Assembly: GCF_017498085.1 (NCBI RefSeq)
Contig: NZ_JAGBKM010000004.1
Coordinates: 1 to 64,000 of the forward strand
Reading direction: 5' to 3'
From: Psychrobacter coccoides
Lineage (GTDB): Bacteria > Pseudomonadota > Gammaproteobacteria > Pseudomonadales > Moraxellaceae
DNA length: 64,000 nt
Position 1 is the stretch's first letter. Every line of letters begins with the position of its first letter. Shown here piece after piece: positions 54,956 to 63,937 of the stretch. Position numbers and translations under genes: made by a program. The notes beneath the pieces are model-generated. The model had not been told where the DNA came from, made no database searches, and saw only the letters and a list, made by a program, of their open reading frames with translations.

Positions 54956-55837
54956 CTAAGACGATGCTTGTGGTTTTGTCTGTTTTAGGACGGCTTGGGT
55001 TAAATCTTCACCAAACCATTTGGTAGTCAGCTCAGCATACGTGCCATCTTCTTTCAGGTTCTTTAGTCCTGCATTGATCTTGTCTAATAACTCTGGCTGA
55101 TCTTTATCAACTACCAACACTTTATAGGCACTATCTGCGTGGATGTCTTCATAATCAAAATACTGTGGCTCAAGCTCTGAGAAGTCTCTCATCATGTATC
55201 GTAGTGCACCTGCATCCTCTGCCACTGCATCAACCTCTCCTTGCGCCATAGCTTGTATAGCAGCAAAAATAGTGATATAAGGCTCTACTGATTTAACGCT
55301 AACCTCATCACTTCTAAAATAGTCATACTGCACTGTCTCATCGAGCACACCAATTTTTAGGTCACTCAAGTCATCTAGTGAAGTGATGTTTTTTGATTTA
55401 TCAAGATATAAAATTGTGGAAGGTAGAGGCGCATAAGGGTCTGAAAGGAGATACTTTCTATCACGCTCAGGATTGTAAGGCACTGCCGCTGCTATCATAT
55501 CGCGGGTTTTATTATCTAGATTGACGAATACCTCCTCCCAGCGATCACTATAGTTAACCACTTTAAAGCCTTGATCTTCACCAATATGACGCATCAGCTC
55601 TATGTCAAAACCGGTGACATTACCGTACTCATCTTTGAAGTCATAGGGTGCAAAGTCAGTATCAGATGCAACCTTTACTATTGGCGCATCATCGGGTAGA
55701 TTGCTAACAAATTCTTCTTTGGTCTCAGGGACTGCTGGCGTGGCACTCTCTGTTGTAGCGGTAGTGTTAGCATTGTTGCCACAGCCAAATAAACCAACAC
55801 TTAATACAATGGGCAGCACTCGAAATAACTGTTTCAT
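54956..55837 (-). CDS. Family 3 solute-binding lipoprotein 1
   Basis: This 293-residue binding protein has lipobox LFGC with Cys19, an acidic linker, and the SBP_bac_3 domain: FAPYDFKDEYGNVTGFDIELM (landmarks YDFKDEYGNVTGFD), RDMIAAAVPYNPERDR, and the closing YAELTTKWFGE. It resembles periplasmic receptors for amino acids. It is the first gene of the block. The AAGGAT ribosome site and first residues (MKQLF..LPIVL) match those of the next gene, consistent with a duplication. Confidence 0.84.
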   Translation of the reverse strand: MKQLFRVLPIVLSVGLFGCGNNANTTATTESATPAVPETKEEFVSNLPDDAPIVKVASDTDFAPYDFKDEYGNVTGFDIELMRHIGEDQGFKVVNYSDRWEEVFVNLDNKTRDMIAAAVPYNPERDRKYLLSDPYAPLPSTILYLDKSKNITSLDDLSDLKIGVLDETVQYDYFRSDEVSVKSVEPYITIFAAIQAMAQGEVDAVAEDAGALRYMMRDFSELEPQYFDYEDIHADSAYKVLVVDKDQPELLDKINAGLKNLKEDGTYAELTTKWFGEDLTQAVLKQTKPQASS

Positions 55838-56044
55838 AATCCATCCTTGAAATTTAAAAGCCTAATATTCTTATTTTTGAATATAAAGGGTAGCTTGATT
55901 CCATTTATAAGCTAAATTCAGATTAATGAGCCGTTCTACCAATGAACGACAGACAACAGCATCAATCTGTAAAATATACTGCAATATGCATACCAGTTTT
56001 GGATAAACTGTCATAATTACCTCTTATAAGGCGTAATAATTGCA

Positions 56045-56083
56045 CAAAAAAAGCACTCACAACGTTCAGTACGTAGTGAGTGC
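56045..56083 (-). terminator. Terminator of the MFS transporter gene
   Basis: GCACTCAC pairs with GTGAGTGC. On the minus strand the stem is followed by seven T. It lies 48 bases past the stop. Confidence 0.82.
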
Positions 56084-56130
56084 CCTTTTAGCTAAACCAG
56101 TATATAAGAGGATTTGACCTTTTTGGTCAG

Positions 56131-57390
56131 TTATCCCACCTCATCAAGGTTGAGATTACGATCTATTTGCCAAATTAAATAAGCGCCAAGGCTCATCAAG
56201 GCAAACATGGCGATACCGATTTTGAACACAGGATTGACGGGAAACAGGTTTAATAATAAGCCACCAAATATCCCTACCGAAAACATCAGTGAGCCTTGCA
56301 GTGCGCTAGCCATCCCAGCACGCTGCTTTTGAAACGCCAGTGCGATGGCGGAAGCGTTTGGCTGCGTCAGTCCCAAACCTGCAATGCAAAAGAATATGCA
56401 ACTGAGTACTAAAGGCAACCAAGCATCCGTGCCCAAAAACATACCGACAAAAAACAAAGTACCTGCAGATATGACCTGCATCATCGCCCCAAAGCGTAAG
56501 ATGCTCAAAATCCGAAAACGGTTGGTCAGCCACTGATTGAGCTGAGTCAATCCAACGAACCCTGCGGCATTCATACCAAACAGCCATCCAAAGTGAGTTG
56601 CTGAAACGCCATAAGTATCCATAATCAACTCAGAGGCCGAGCTGATATAAACGAACATCGCGCCCATCAGCAGGCCACCACCAATCGCCGGATAATTAAA
56701 GCGTGGGTCTTTTAACAAATCCCAATACTGGCTCAACACTTCTCTAGCAGGACGTGCATTACGGTTTTCTTCGGTAAGTGTTTCAAAGAAGAAAAACTTG
56801 GTCAATAGTAGGTTGAGAACCCCAAAGGCAGTCAAGAACCAAAAAATAGAATGCCAATCAAAAAACCGCAAAAACAACGCACCAAGCGATGGGGCCAATA
56901 TTGGTGCCAGTCCCATCACTAAAATCATAATAGAGAATGCTTTGGCAGTTTGCTTCGCAGTAAGCCGGTCTCGAATAGCAGCACGGGTCACCACTGCGCC
57001 AACACAGGCGCCAAGCGCCTGAAATGTTCGCCCGACAAACAGCACATACTCGTTACTGGTTGTCGCACAAACGATTGAAGCAATCACGTATAACGTCATA
57101 CCTATATATAAAGGCTTGACCCGTCCGACACGATCACTAAACGGACCATAGAACAGCTGCCCAAATACCAAACCGACAAAGTACGCAGGGACAGAGTTGG
57201 CCATAAACGCCGTTGATACACCAAAATCTTCTGCCATCTCAGGTAGTGCTGGCAGATACATATCAATAGACAGCGGCCCTATTGCCACAATAAGTCCTAG
57301 CATCATAATCCATGCCACAGGCAAATCCGCTGAGCGCACTCGTTCAGAAGCAATAGGTTTATTAGGCAAAGAAGAGTTAGGGGCAGACAT
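56131..57390 (-). CDS. Bcr/CflA-family MFS drug-efflux transporter
   Basis: This is a 419-residue inner-membrane antiporter with 12 helices. The N-terminal signature is LIVAIGPLSIDMYLPALPEMAEDFGV (landmarks IGPLSIDMYLPALP), and motif A is GQLFYGPFSDRVGRVKPLY, both typical of Bcr/CflA proteins that export bicyclomycin, chloramphenicol or cysteine. Which substrate is exported cannot be told. The ribosome site is poor. Single gene. Confidence 0.9.
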   Translation of the reverse strand: MSAPNSSLPNKPIASERVRSADLPVAWIMMLGLIVAIGPLSIDMYLPALPEMAEDFGVSTAFMANSVPAYFVGLVFGQLFYGPFSDRVGRVKPLYIGMTLYVIASIVCATTSNEYVLFVGRTFQALGACVGAVVTRAAIRDRLTAKQTAKAFSIMILVMGLAPILAPSLGALFLRFFDWHSIFWFLTAFGVLNLLLTKFFFFETLTEENRNARPAREVLSQYWDLLKDPRFNYPAIGGGLLMGAMFVYISSASELIMDTYGVSATHFGWLFGMNAAGFVGLTQLNQWLTNRFRILSILRFGAMMQVISAGTLFFVGMFLGTDAWLPLVLSCIFFCIAGLGLTQPNASAIALAFQKQRAGMASALQGSLMFSVGIFGGLLLNLFPVNPVFKIGIAMFALMSLGAYLIWQIDRNLNLDEVG

Positions 57391-57609
57391 ATTTCAGACC
57401 ATTTTATTGATATAAAGGGGATGGGTTTTAAGCATTACATGAGCACATATTGAGATACTACCTTCAATAGTGCAGTATTTGCACACAATTATGCAAGCAG
57501 ACCGTGTTATATCGTACTGTCTGCTCGCATTTCAATACTCACTTAACCCTAATAGAACAAACCTAAATCATAAAAAGTCTACTGGCTCTGTCCGTTTTGA
57601 CTACAAGGC

Positions 57610-58422
57610 CTAGCCAAATTGACGCTTGGCAAACTCAACACTGGCGTCTTTGGCTTTTTTTACCGCAAATTTACGGTTACGTCCTAGCATCATTTTGAGT
57701 TGCCACATTTTTTCTTTATACAAAGTCATGGCAGACTGCTGATGCATGGCATTGATTACCCGTTTACTGGCCAGCACTGCATCAGGAGAGCGCTGAGCAA
57801 ACTCATCTGCCAGTGTCTGTGCAGCTTGCAGCGGTGTCTCACTACAATGACTGACCAAGCCTAGCTCTTTGCCTTCTACTGCTTCGACGATGCGTGCACT
57901 CATTGCCAGCTCTTTTAGGACGTCCTCTCGCACCACGCCAAACCCTGACTGTGTCAAGCCCATATCAGGCACCAAACCCCATTTGGCTTCCATAATAGAC
58001 AGCTTACAGTCAGGATGGCTAATACGCACATCGCACGCCAGCGCCAGTTGTAGCCCTGCACCGATGCAATGGCCTTCTAATACCGCAATGACCGGCACTG
58101 GCACCTCACGCCAAACCAGACAGACCCGCTGATATAAGCTCTGCCCTGGCTTTACCAACTCCCAAAATGCAAACGCTTGGTTTTTGGGATGGTTTAAATC
58201 CCCCAAATCTATGCCTGCACAAAATGTTCCTTCTGCACCATTGAGAATGATAGCTCGTAATGCTTTATCTTTGCTGATACGTTCTGCGGCGGCAATCAAT
58301 TCATCGACCACCTTAAAACTCATGGCGTTTTTTTTCGCTGGTCGATTGATTGTGACGGTGGCAATTTGATGGGTAACACTGATTTGTAAGGTCTCATATT
58401 CATAAGCAGCAAGAGGGTGCAT
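57610..58422 (-). CDS. Enoyl-CoA hydratase/isomerase (crotonase) family protein
   Basis: This is a 270-residue crotonase. TFCAGIDLGD forms the first oxyanion segment and GHCIGAGLQLALACDVRI the second. EAKWGLVPDMGLTQ carries an Asp typical of dienoyl-CoA isomerase-like members rather than the two Glu residues of true hydratases. It is therefore probably an isomerase or a specialised member, and the substrate is unknown. AAGGA lies seven bases before the ATG. No other fatty-acid gene is adjacent. Confidence 0.85.
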   Translation of the reverse strand: MHPLAAYEYETLQISVTHQIATVTINRPAKKNAMSFKVVDELIAAAERISKDKALRAIILNGAEGTFCAGIDLGDLNHPKNQAFAFWELVKPGQSLYQRVCLVWREVPVPVIAVLEGHCIGAGLQLALACDVRISHPDCKLSIMEAKWGLVPDMGLTQSGFGVVREDVLKELAMSARIVEAVEGKELGLVSHCSETPLQAAQTLADEFAQRSPDAVLASKRVINAMHQQSAMTLYKEKMWQLKMMLGRNRKFAVKKAKDASVEFAKRQFG

Positions 58423-58637
58423 AATAATCCTTAATGGTAAACAAAGAAGATAAAGTAACCGTCATAATGACAATACAACTTTAATCTTAGCAGTCTTATA
58501 TCACCCATACCGTATCAAAAACTGACTGTAGCGATATCATTGATTTGCAATGCAAGGCTCTGAGTATGATGGTCGTTTGATTGAGTGAGCCGTTAATTTT
58601 TAAGGTGACAACACACATTATAATCACGGCATGGTGT

Positions 58638-61600
58638 TTAAATCATTTTCCAAGTCATGTCGTTTTCGCTTAAACGGTGGTAGGTCAACTGCGGATAAGG
58701 AGACAAGTCCAATGTTTGTAGATTGTTCAATGCCAGTATCAAAGTTTCATAATAAGGTTTTAGCATTGCAAACTGTGCCGGTGTCGTATGCTGTACATTT
58801 AATAAGCACTTATCCTCTAAGTCTTGGCTGGCTTGGCGGATTTGTGGCACACCGGTATAACGACTGGCACCCAATATGCGGTGCGCAATCTGTGCCAGCA
58901 TATTACGATCACGGGCTTGCCATGCCTGTCCCAATGCTTCTTTTTCATCAGCGATAGTATCTATCATCATGGTTATAAGCTTGGCAGCCAGATCTGGCTT
59001 GTTGGCAGAACGAGTCAGCGCATCATGCCAGTCTAGTATTGCAAGCTCCTCAATGCCACTGCGCTTCCATTGGTTGTCTTTTGACTGCGGCGCTAATACG
59101 CTGGATTCTTGTTTGACATCAGAGTCTATCAGCTGACTTTGCGCCTGTAATTTTTGATACGGCAGATTTTGATAGCGTGGTTGGGTTTCACGCTGTGGCT
59201 CTCGCAGGTGGTCATCACGAGGTTGGCTGTCCCTCAGATAGTCGTCACGGATTTTCTTTAATGATAAGGGTCGGGAGATTCTTTTTTCAGCTGACATAGT
59301 GACAGGGGTGCTATTTTGCGCATGATTCTCTTTAGCAGCAGACGGCTCTGTCTCAGCACTCATATAATTGTCTGCATCTGTGGCTGAGCTTTGTGAGGTG
59401 GATTTTCGTCCGAGCCACTTTTGGAGTACTTGTAATAACTGCGGCTGACTGATTGGCTTACCGACATAATCATCAATACCGCTTGCGAGCAATTTGTCAC
59501 GCTCATCAGACAACCCATGCGCAGTCAGGGCAATAATAGGAATATGATGGTCAGCCACTTCGATATTACGAATCTGCTGAGCAGCTTCGCGACCTGACAT
59601 ACGTGGCATCTGAATATCCATAAAGATTAAATCAATACTGTCATAGTCCTGTGCTTTTGAGCTCTGAGCTTTAGTGGTCAGGCTCTTTGGTGCTGATGTT
59701 GTGTCTTTTATATGTTTGGCCTGCTGTTTACTCATCAGCTCAATCGCCTCAAAGCCACTACTTGCTGTAATCACCTGAATGCCTAGCTCACTAAGCAGCG
59801 CATCGAGCACCAGTAGGTTTGGTAAGTGATCATCTACAGCCAAGACTGTGATACCTTGCCAGCGCAGTGTTTGTACTTTTTCAGGCTCACTCTCCTTTTG
59901 AGTATCAAGCATGGTATATAGCTGGCGCTTGTCTAAAGGCTCATACAATATATTGGCTTGATAACGGTTTAGTAACGCCTGATCTGCAGCCACTTGATAA
60001 CCAAAGACCGCAAGTTTACCTTGATAATGCAGCCTAATTTGTTTGAGAAGCGCCATCATGTCGTCTTGGGTATCATTATCGACGATGACCCAGTCCCAGT
60101 AGTTGCCATACTCTTTTAGCGATTCCAGCACTCCTGGTAGTGAGTTGGCTTGAGTCAGCTTGATAGGCAGGTTTTGTAGACTGGCTTTGAGCACTTGTCT
60201 TGAGGCGACATGATTGATCCAAACCAAGACATTAAACTCATCACTCTCGCTTGCCAGTGGGGCCAGCATGGGGAGTGCTATGGTTTGTCCTGTCGCTGCT
60301 TCTAAAACATCGACATGAGCGGGCATACGGAACCAAAACGTTGCGCCTTGATTGGCGATATTCTCTTGCGCATTGTCATAAAATCCAATCTCTCCACCCA
60401 TCAACTTTGTGAGTTGTTTGGATATCACAAGTCCCAGTCCCGTACCACCATATTGGCGTGTCGTCGAGGGATCGCCTTGGCTAAAGCTTTGAAACAGCAT
60501 CTTTTGATCTTCTAGCGAGATGCCTTTGCCGCTGTCTTGAATGCTTATCATCAGATAGTTGTCACGATGATCATCTAGGCTGACTCTCACGACCACATCA
60601 CCACTATCAGTGAACTTGATGGCGTTACCGACCAGATTGGTGAGGACTTGCTTGAGGCGCAGCGCATCTCCATTGATGCGCATCGGCACATCATTATAAA
60701 ACAGCACCGCCATCCGCAGTCCTTTTTCTGCTGCGACTGGCGAGAGCATATCTACCACATCATAAATGGTGTCATAAAGATCAAACTCATGACGATCAAG
60801 CACCAGCTTGCCCGCTTCTATCTTAGAAAAATCTAAGACGTCGTTGACCAGTGCCAACAGATGAGCGGACGATTTACGAATCGTATGTACATACAAGTCT
60901 TGCTCAGGGTTGAGCTCACCATGACGAGCGAGCAAATTGATAAAACCATCGATACTATTGAGCGGTGTGCGCAGTTCATGACTGATATTGGCTAAAAATG
61001 CTGATTTGGCTTGGCTGGTTGAGATGGCGGCATCACGTGCATTTCTGATAGATATATTTTGCATTTCCATCTCATCAAACGCCAAACGCAAGTCATCTTC
61101 GGTTTGCTCAGCATGGTCCTTGAGGTCTTGAAAGCTGCTATGCAAACGGCGTAAGGTCTTTACCAAATCTTGCTGCAATAAATTTAACTCACCGTCAGAC
61201 TCTACCGGTATAGGTTTGTATAAATTATCGACATGCGTGCGCTGTAGCTGTAGACGCAGCTCATAAATAGGCGCAATCCAGCGCTTGGCATAGATATTGA
61301 GGCTCAATAACAGTATCAATATCGTAAACAGACCTGTAATAGCCAGCGCCATAGCGATACGATAACGAGCAATATAAAGCGGCTCATTATCCATATCTAT
61401 CAGCAACCACAGGTTTTGTCCTTCAAAGTTGCCCAACAAGCTGCCATAAGCGGTCCCGATAGCCGTGGCTTGTTGGGATAAGAAGTTTTTTGAGGTGTCA
61501 ATACGAGGCCAGCTTTCATCAACACCATAGCCTACTGTCGCAAGTACGTGATTGTTTTCATTGATAATCGCTATACGCTGCACATGCTGTTCAGAGTGCA

Positions 61601-62150
61601 TACGGCTCAATCTATCACGGATCGTCACCAGTGCTGCCATAGCGCCTTGGGCGACAGTGCTTGGGTCTTCAAGCTGTTTATCAGTGATGGACATACCCGC
61701 CTGTGCTGGTATGGTAACCCCTCCCAGCACGTCTTCTGACAGCAGGATGCCATCAAGGCTTTGAGCACCTAGCTTACCATAATGATCAGAATGCACCTGT
61801 GACACGGGTAGTTGGGCTTGTTTTAGGCGGTTGTCGGCAGAGGTAGATCCATCCGTGATTTTTGCTGCGGCAGATTCCTGCTCTTGTAATATTTGCTGCT
61901 GTTGTTCAAGCAAAGTTGGAATTAAGTCAATAACCATTGGCTTATAACGAATCAGCACGGCCTCTGCTAGCGCCTCTTGTTCTGAGTCACTGGCTCGCAT
62001 GGTTTCATAAAACACCAAAATCCCACCAACCACTGCCAATATACAAATCGGTAAAAACACCAATAGGACTAACTGACCGTAGGCGCTACTCGTATCAAAG
62101 CGTTTTTTGTATGCCATGCTCGTTTCCATCTCCGCTGACGTTGACGTCAT
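58638..62150 (-). CDS. gacS: GacS/BarA-type hybrid sensor kinase
   Basis: This 1170-residue inner-membrane kinase is expected to phosphorylate GacA/UvrY and drive small-RNA control of Csr/Rsm. The domain order is: helix 1 (about 25-50), periplasmic domain (51-262), helix 2 (263-286), HAMP (287-340), HisKA with His391 in NISHELRTPLNS, HATPase (NLVGNAIKF, GTGLGLVISKQL), a degenerate receiver without phospho-Asp (about 665-760), a true receiver (VLAVDDHLPN, IFMDIQMPRMSG), a charged linker, and Hpt with His in IAHRILGASR. The linker carries DDYLRDSQPRDDHLREPQ-type repeats. The start could also be Met8 or Met12. Divergent from cysM, a pairing seen in relatives. Confidence 0.9.
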   Translation of the reverse strand: MTSTSAEMETSMAYKKRFDTSSAYGQLVLLVFLPICILAVVGGILVFYETMRASDSEQEALAEAVLIRYKPMVIDLIPTLLEQQQQILQEQESAAAKITDGSTSADNRLKQAQLPVSQVHSDHYGKLGAQSLDGILLSEDVLGGVTIPAQAGMSITDKQLEDPSTVAQGAMAALVTIRDRLSRMHSEQHVQRIAIINENNHVLATVGYGVDESWPRIDTSKNFLSQQATAIGTAYGSLLGNFEGQNLWLLIDMDNEPLYIARYRIAMALAITGLFTILILLLSLNIYAKRWIAPIYELRLQLQRTHVDNLYKPIPVESDGELNLLQQDLVKTLRRLHSSFQDLKDHAEQTEDDLRLAFDEMEMQNISIRNARDAAISTSQAKSAFLANISHELRTPLNSIDGFINLLARHGELNPEQDLYVHTIRKSSAHLLALVNDVLDFSKIEAGKLVLDRHEFDLYDTIYDVVDMLSPVAAEKGLRMAVLFYNDVPMRINGDALRLKQVLTNLVGNAIKFTDSGDVVVRVSLDDHRDNYLMISIQDSGKGISLEDQKMLFQSFSQGDPSTTRQYGGTGLGLVISKQLTKLMGGEIGFYDNAQENIANQGATFWFRMPAHVDVLEAATGQTIALPMLAPLASESDEFNVLVWINHVASRQVLKASLQNLPIKLTQANSLPGVLESLKEYGNYWDWVIVDNDTQDDMMALLKQIRLHYQGKLAVFGYQVAADQALLNRYQANILYEPLDKRQLYTMLDTQKESEPEKVQTLRWQGITVLAVDDHLPNLLVLDALLSELGIQVITASSGFEAIELMSKQQAKHIKDTTSAPKSLTTKAQSSKAQDYDSIDLIFMDIQMPRMSGREAAQQIRNIEVADHHIPIIALTAHGLSDERDKLLASGIDDYVGKPISQPQLLQVLQKWLGRKSTSQSSATDADNYMSAETEPSAAKENHAQNSTPVTMSAEKRISRPLSLKKIRDDYLRDSQPRDDHLREPQRETQPRYQNLPYQKLQAQSQLIDSDVKQESSVLAPQSKDNQWKRSGIEELAILDWHDALTRSANKPDLAAKLITMMIDTIADEKEALGQAWQARDRNMLAQIAHRILGASRYTGVPQIRQASQDLEDKCLLNVQHTTPAQFAMLKPYYETLILALNNLQTLDLSPYPQLTYHRLSENDMTWKMI

Positions 62151-62213
62151 AAGGCCTGTTGTATGAGGTATTTTAACAGTATTCGAGGACTCAACCCATC
62201 ATTCAATAGCGAC

Positions 62214-62546
62214 TATAGTCAGTCCAGTATGAAAAAGATACAGCGAAACTGGGATGCTTAGTTTTTTGATGTTGGTTCTGCAGCCTCTGTCGGCGTAGGC
62301 ACAGCAAGCTAGAAAAATTTATACCCGTTTCGCATTATCAAATAACGTATCCATTTTGTTTAGGGCGTGTCCTCATTTTAAAAATGGTGATAAAAATGAG
62401 ATAAATGGCAGGCAAACAAGAAAAATAGCGCTGATAATCTCGAGATATTAACTCGCTATTTGCCGCTGTTTGGCAACATTTAGCCATTCTTAGCCCATTT
62501 AAATGACGATTGATTGAATTGAGGACATGCCCTAGTATCGACTATA
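62214..62546. repeat. Family B-type repeat interrupted by family C
   Basis: The left end is TATAGTCAGTCCAG, the right end GTATCGACTATA, matching the right end of the family B copy at 13659-13812. Inside, AAATTTATACCCGT matches the family B block TTATACCAGT. Removing the family C insert leaves about 160 bases, near family B length. The centre (GCAGCCTCTGTCGGCGTAGG) differs from other copies, so this may be a subfamily. Confidence 0.7.
62361..62534. repeat. Repeat family C copy (174 bp), nested
   Basis: Inverted relative to 47660-47833: it begins TAGGGCGTGTCCTCA and ends TGAGGACATGCCCTA, a 14-base inverted repeat with one mismatch. It sits in a TA of the surrounding family B-type repeat. Confidence 0.92.
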
Positions 62547-62612
62547 TAGTAACAAAGATTTAACCTCACAGCTTAAACGCTCCCCTGTTTTGGATGCGTA
62601 TCTATTTACCAA

Positions 62613-62720
62613 TATAGTCGGAGTACTTTTAAACCGCTACGGTGTTACTCGCCCTGGATGTACTTAGTGTACTATCTGCGGTCGGTCGCCTTGTAGCGAT
62701 TTTAAAATTCCTTGACTATA
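62613..62720. repeat. Repeat family A copy (108 bp)
   Basis: Inverted relative to 40531-40638, with ends TATAGTCGGAG and CCTTGACTATA. It is the intact copy used to recognise the interrupted one at 13613-13872. Confidence 0.92.
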
Positions 62721-62923
62721 GTGTTTGAAGTCATCAGCGCAGCTAAAGACAAAATGATATAATAGCCACATTTATGGCTCGCTGTTTTGCTTATTCATGC
62801 TGGCACTTTATGTCTGTAGGATATTCATATTAATATGAGCCGCTGATTGAATGCTGTCTGTGCTAAAAACGTTGAATCACGAATATTAGAATATAACCTT
62901 TAACAAAATAACAAGGATGTCTT

Positions 62924-63913
62924 ATGTCCGCTATGGCCACGTCCACCCCCAACTTCATCTCTCAAGTGACCACTCTTGCTGATTGCGTCGGACAGACGCC
63001 CTTGGTCAAACTGCAACGACTGCCTGAGCAGGAGCAGATCACTAATGGTGCCACGTTACTTGCCAAGCTTGAAGGTAACAACCCTGCCGGCTCTGTCAAA
63101 GATCGCCCCGCCTTTAATATGATTTATCAAGCAGAACAGCGTGGCGACATCAAGCCAGGGGATATGTTAATTGAAGCCACCAGTGGCAATACTGGCATCG
63201 CTTTGGCAATGGTCGCAGCGATGCGTGGCTATCCGATGACGCTGCTGATGCCAACCAACTCAACCCAAGAGCGCAAGGATGCTATGACCGCTTACGGTGC
63301 GACCTTGATCGAGGTCGATGAAGGCATGGAGGCGGCACGTGATATGGCGCTACAGATGCAAGCAGATGGCAAAGGGGTAGTACTGGATCAATTTAACAAC
63401 CCTGACAACAGCCAAGCGCACTACCTTACCACGGGCCCTGAACTGTGGGCACAAACAGAGGGTAAAATCACTCACTTTATCAGCTCAATGGGCACGACTG
63501 GCACCATCACAGGAGTCTCTCGCTACCTCAAGGAGCAAAACCCAGACATTAAGGTCATCGGACTACAGCCTGACGAAGACGCTGCCATTGCAGGAATTCG
63601 ACGCTGGCCAGCCGCTTATATGCCTGGTATTTATGATGCAGATTTGGTCGATGAGGTCATGGATATCGATCAGTATATGGCAGAGGTTTATATGCGCAAA
63701 CTGGCCAAGACCGAAGGTGTCTTCGCTGGCGTATCCTCAGGAGCTGCTGCATGGGCAGCATTGCAGGTCGCCAAGACCAATCCTGATGCCGTCATCGCGT
63801 TTATCGTTTGTGACCGCGGGGATCGTTATTTATCGACTGGTTTATACAATGTTAATGACGATAATGTTAATGACGACAATGTTGATAACGGTACAGAAAA
63901 CGCAGCACAATAA
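62924..63913 (+). CDS. cysM: Cysteine synthase B
   Basis: This PLP enzyme makes cysteine (or S-sulfocysteine from thiosulfate) using O-acetylserine. The PLP Lys is in NNPAGSVKDRPA, with the loop EATSGNTGIALA and GTTGTITG; the CysM-type IAGIRRWP separates it from CysK. It has 329 residues including a C-terminal low-complexity tail with a repeated VNDDNVNDDNV motif. AAGGA lies seven bases before the ATG. CysM's ability to use thiosulfate connects loosely to the TsdA-like protein at the left end, though the two are far apart. Confidence 0.93.
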   Translation: MSAMATSTPNFISQVTTLADCVGQTPLVKLQRLPEQEQITNGATLLAKLEGNNPAGSVKDRPAFNMIYQAEQRGDIKPGDMLIEATSGNTGIALAMVAAMRGYPMTLLMPTNSTQERKDAMTAYGATLIEVDEGMEAARDMALQMQADGKGVVLDQFNNPDNSQAHYLTTGPELWAQTEGKITHFISSMGTTGTITGVSRYLKEQNPDIKVIGLQPDEDAAIAGIRRWPAAYMPGIYDADLVDEVMDIDQYMAEVYMRKLAKTEGVFAGVSSGAAAWAALQVAKTNPDAVIAFIVCDRGDRYLSTGLYNVNDDNVNDDNVDNGTENAAQ

Positions 63914-63937
63914 GCTAACAATTAATTAGGTCTACCT

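Larger units (their letters stand above)
62151..62923. other. Repeat-rich divergent region of gacS and cysM
   Basis: This 773-base region is largely filled by three repeats: a family B-type element (62214-62546) interrupted by family C (62361-62534), then family A (62613-62720). The promoters of gacS and cysM must lie outside or within these. No open frame is convincing. Confidence 0.75.

Noticed and set aside
18904..58573. Identical 15-mer TCTGAGTATGATGGT at 18904-18918 and 58559-58573, both intergenic
   Set aside because: In 64 kb a few shared 15-mers are expected by chance; flanking bases diverge at once and there is no pairing or positional logic.
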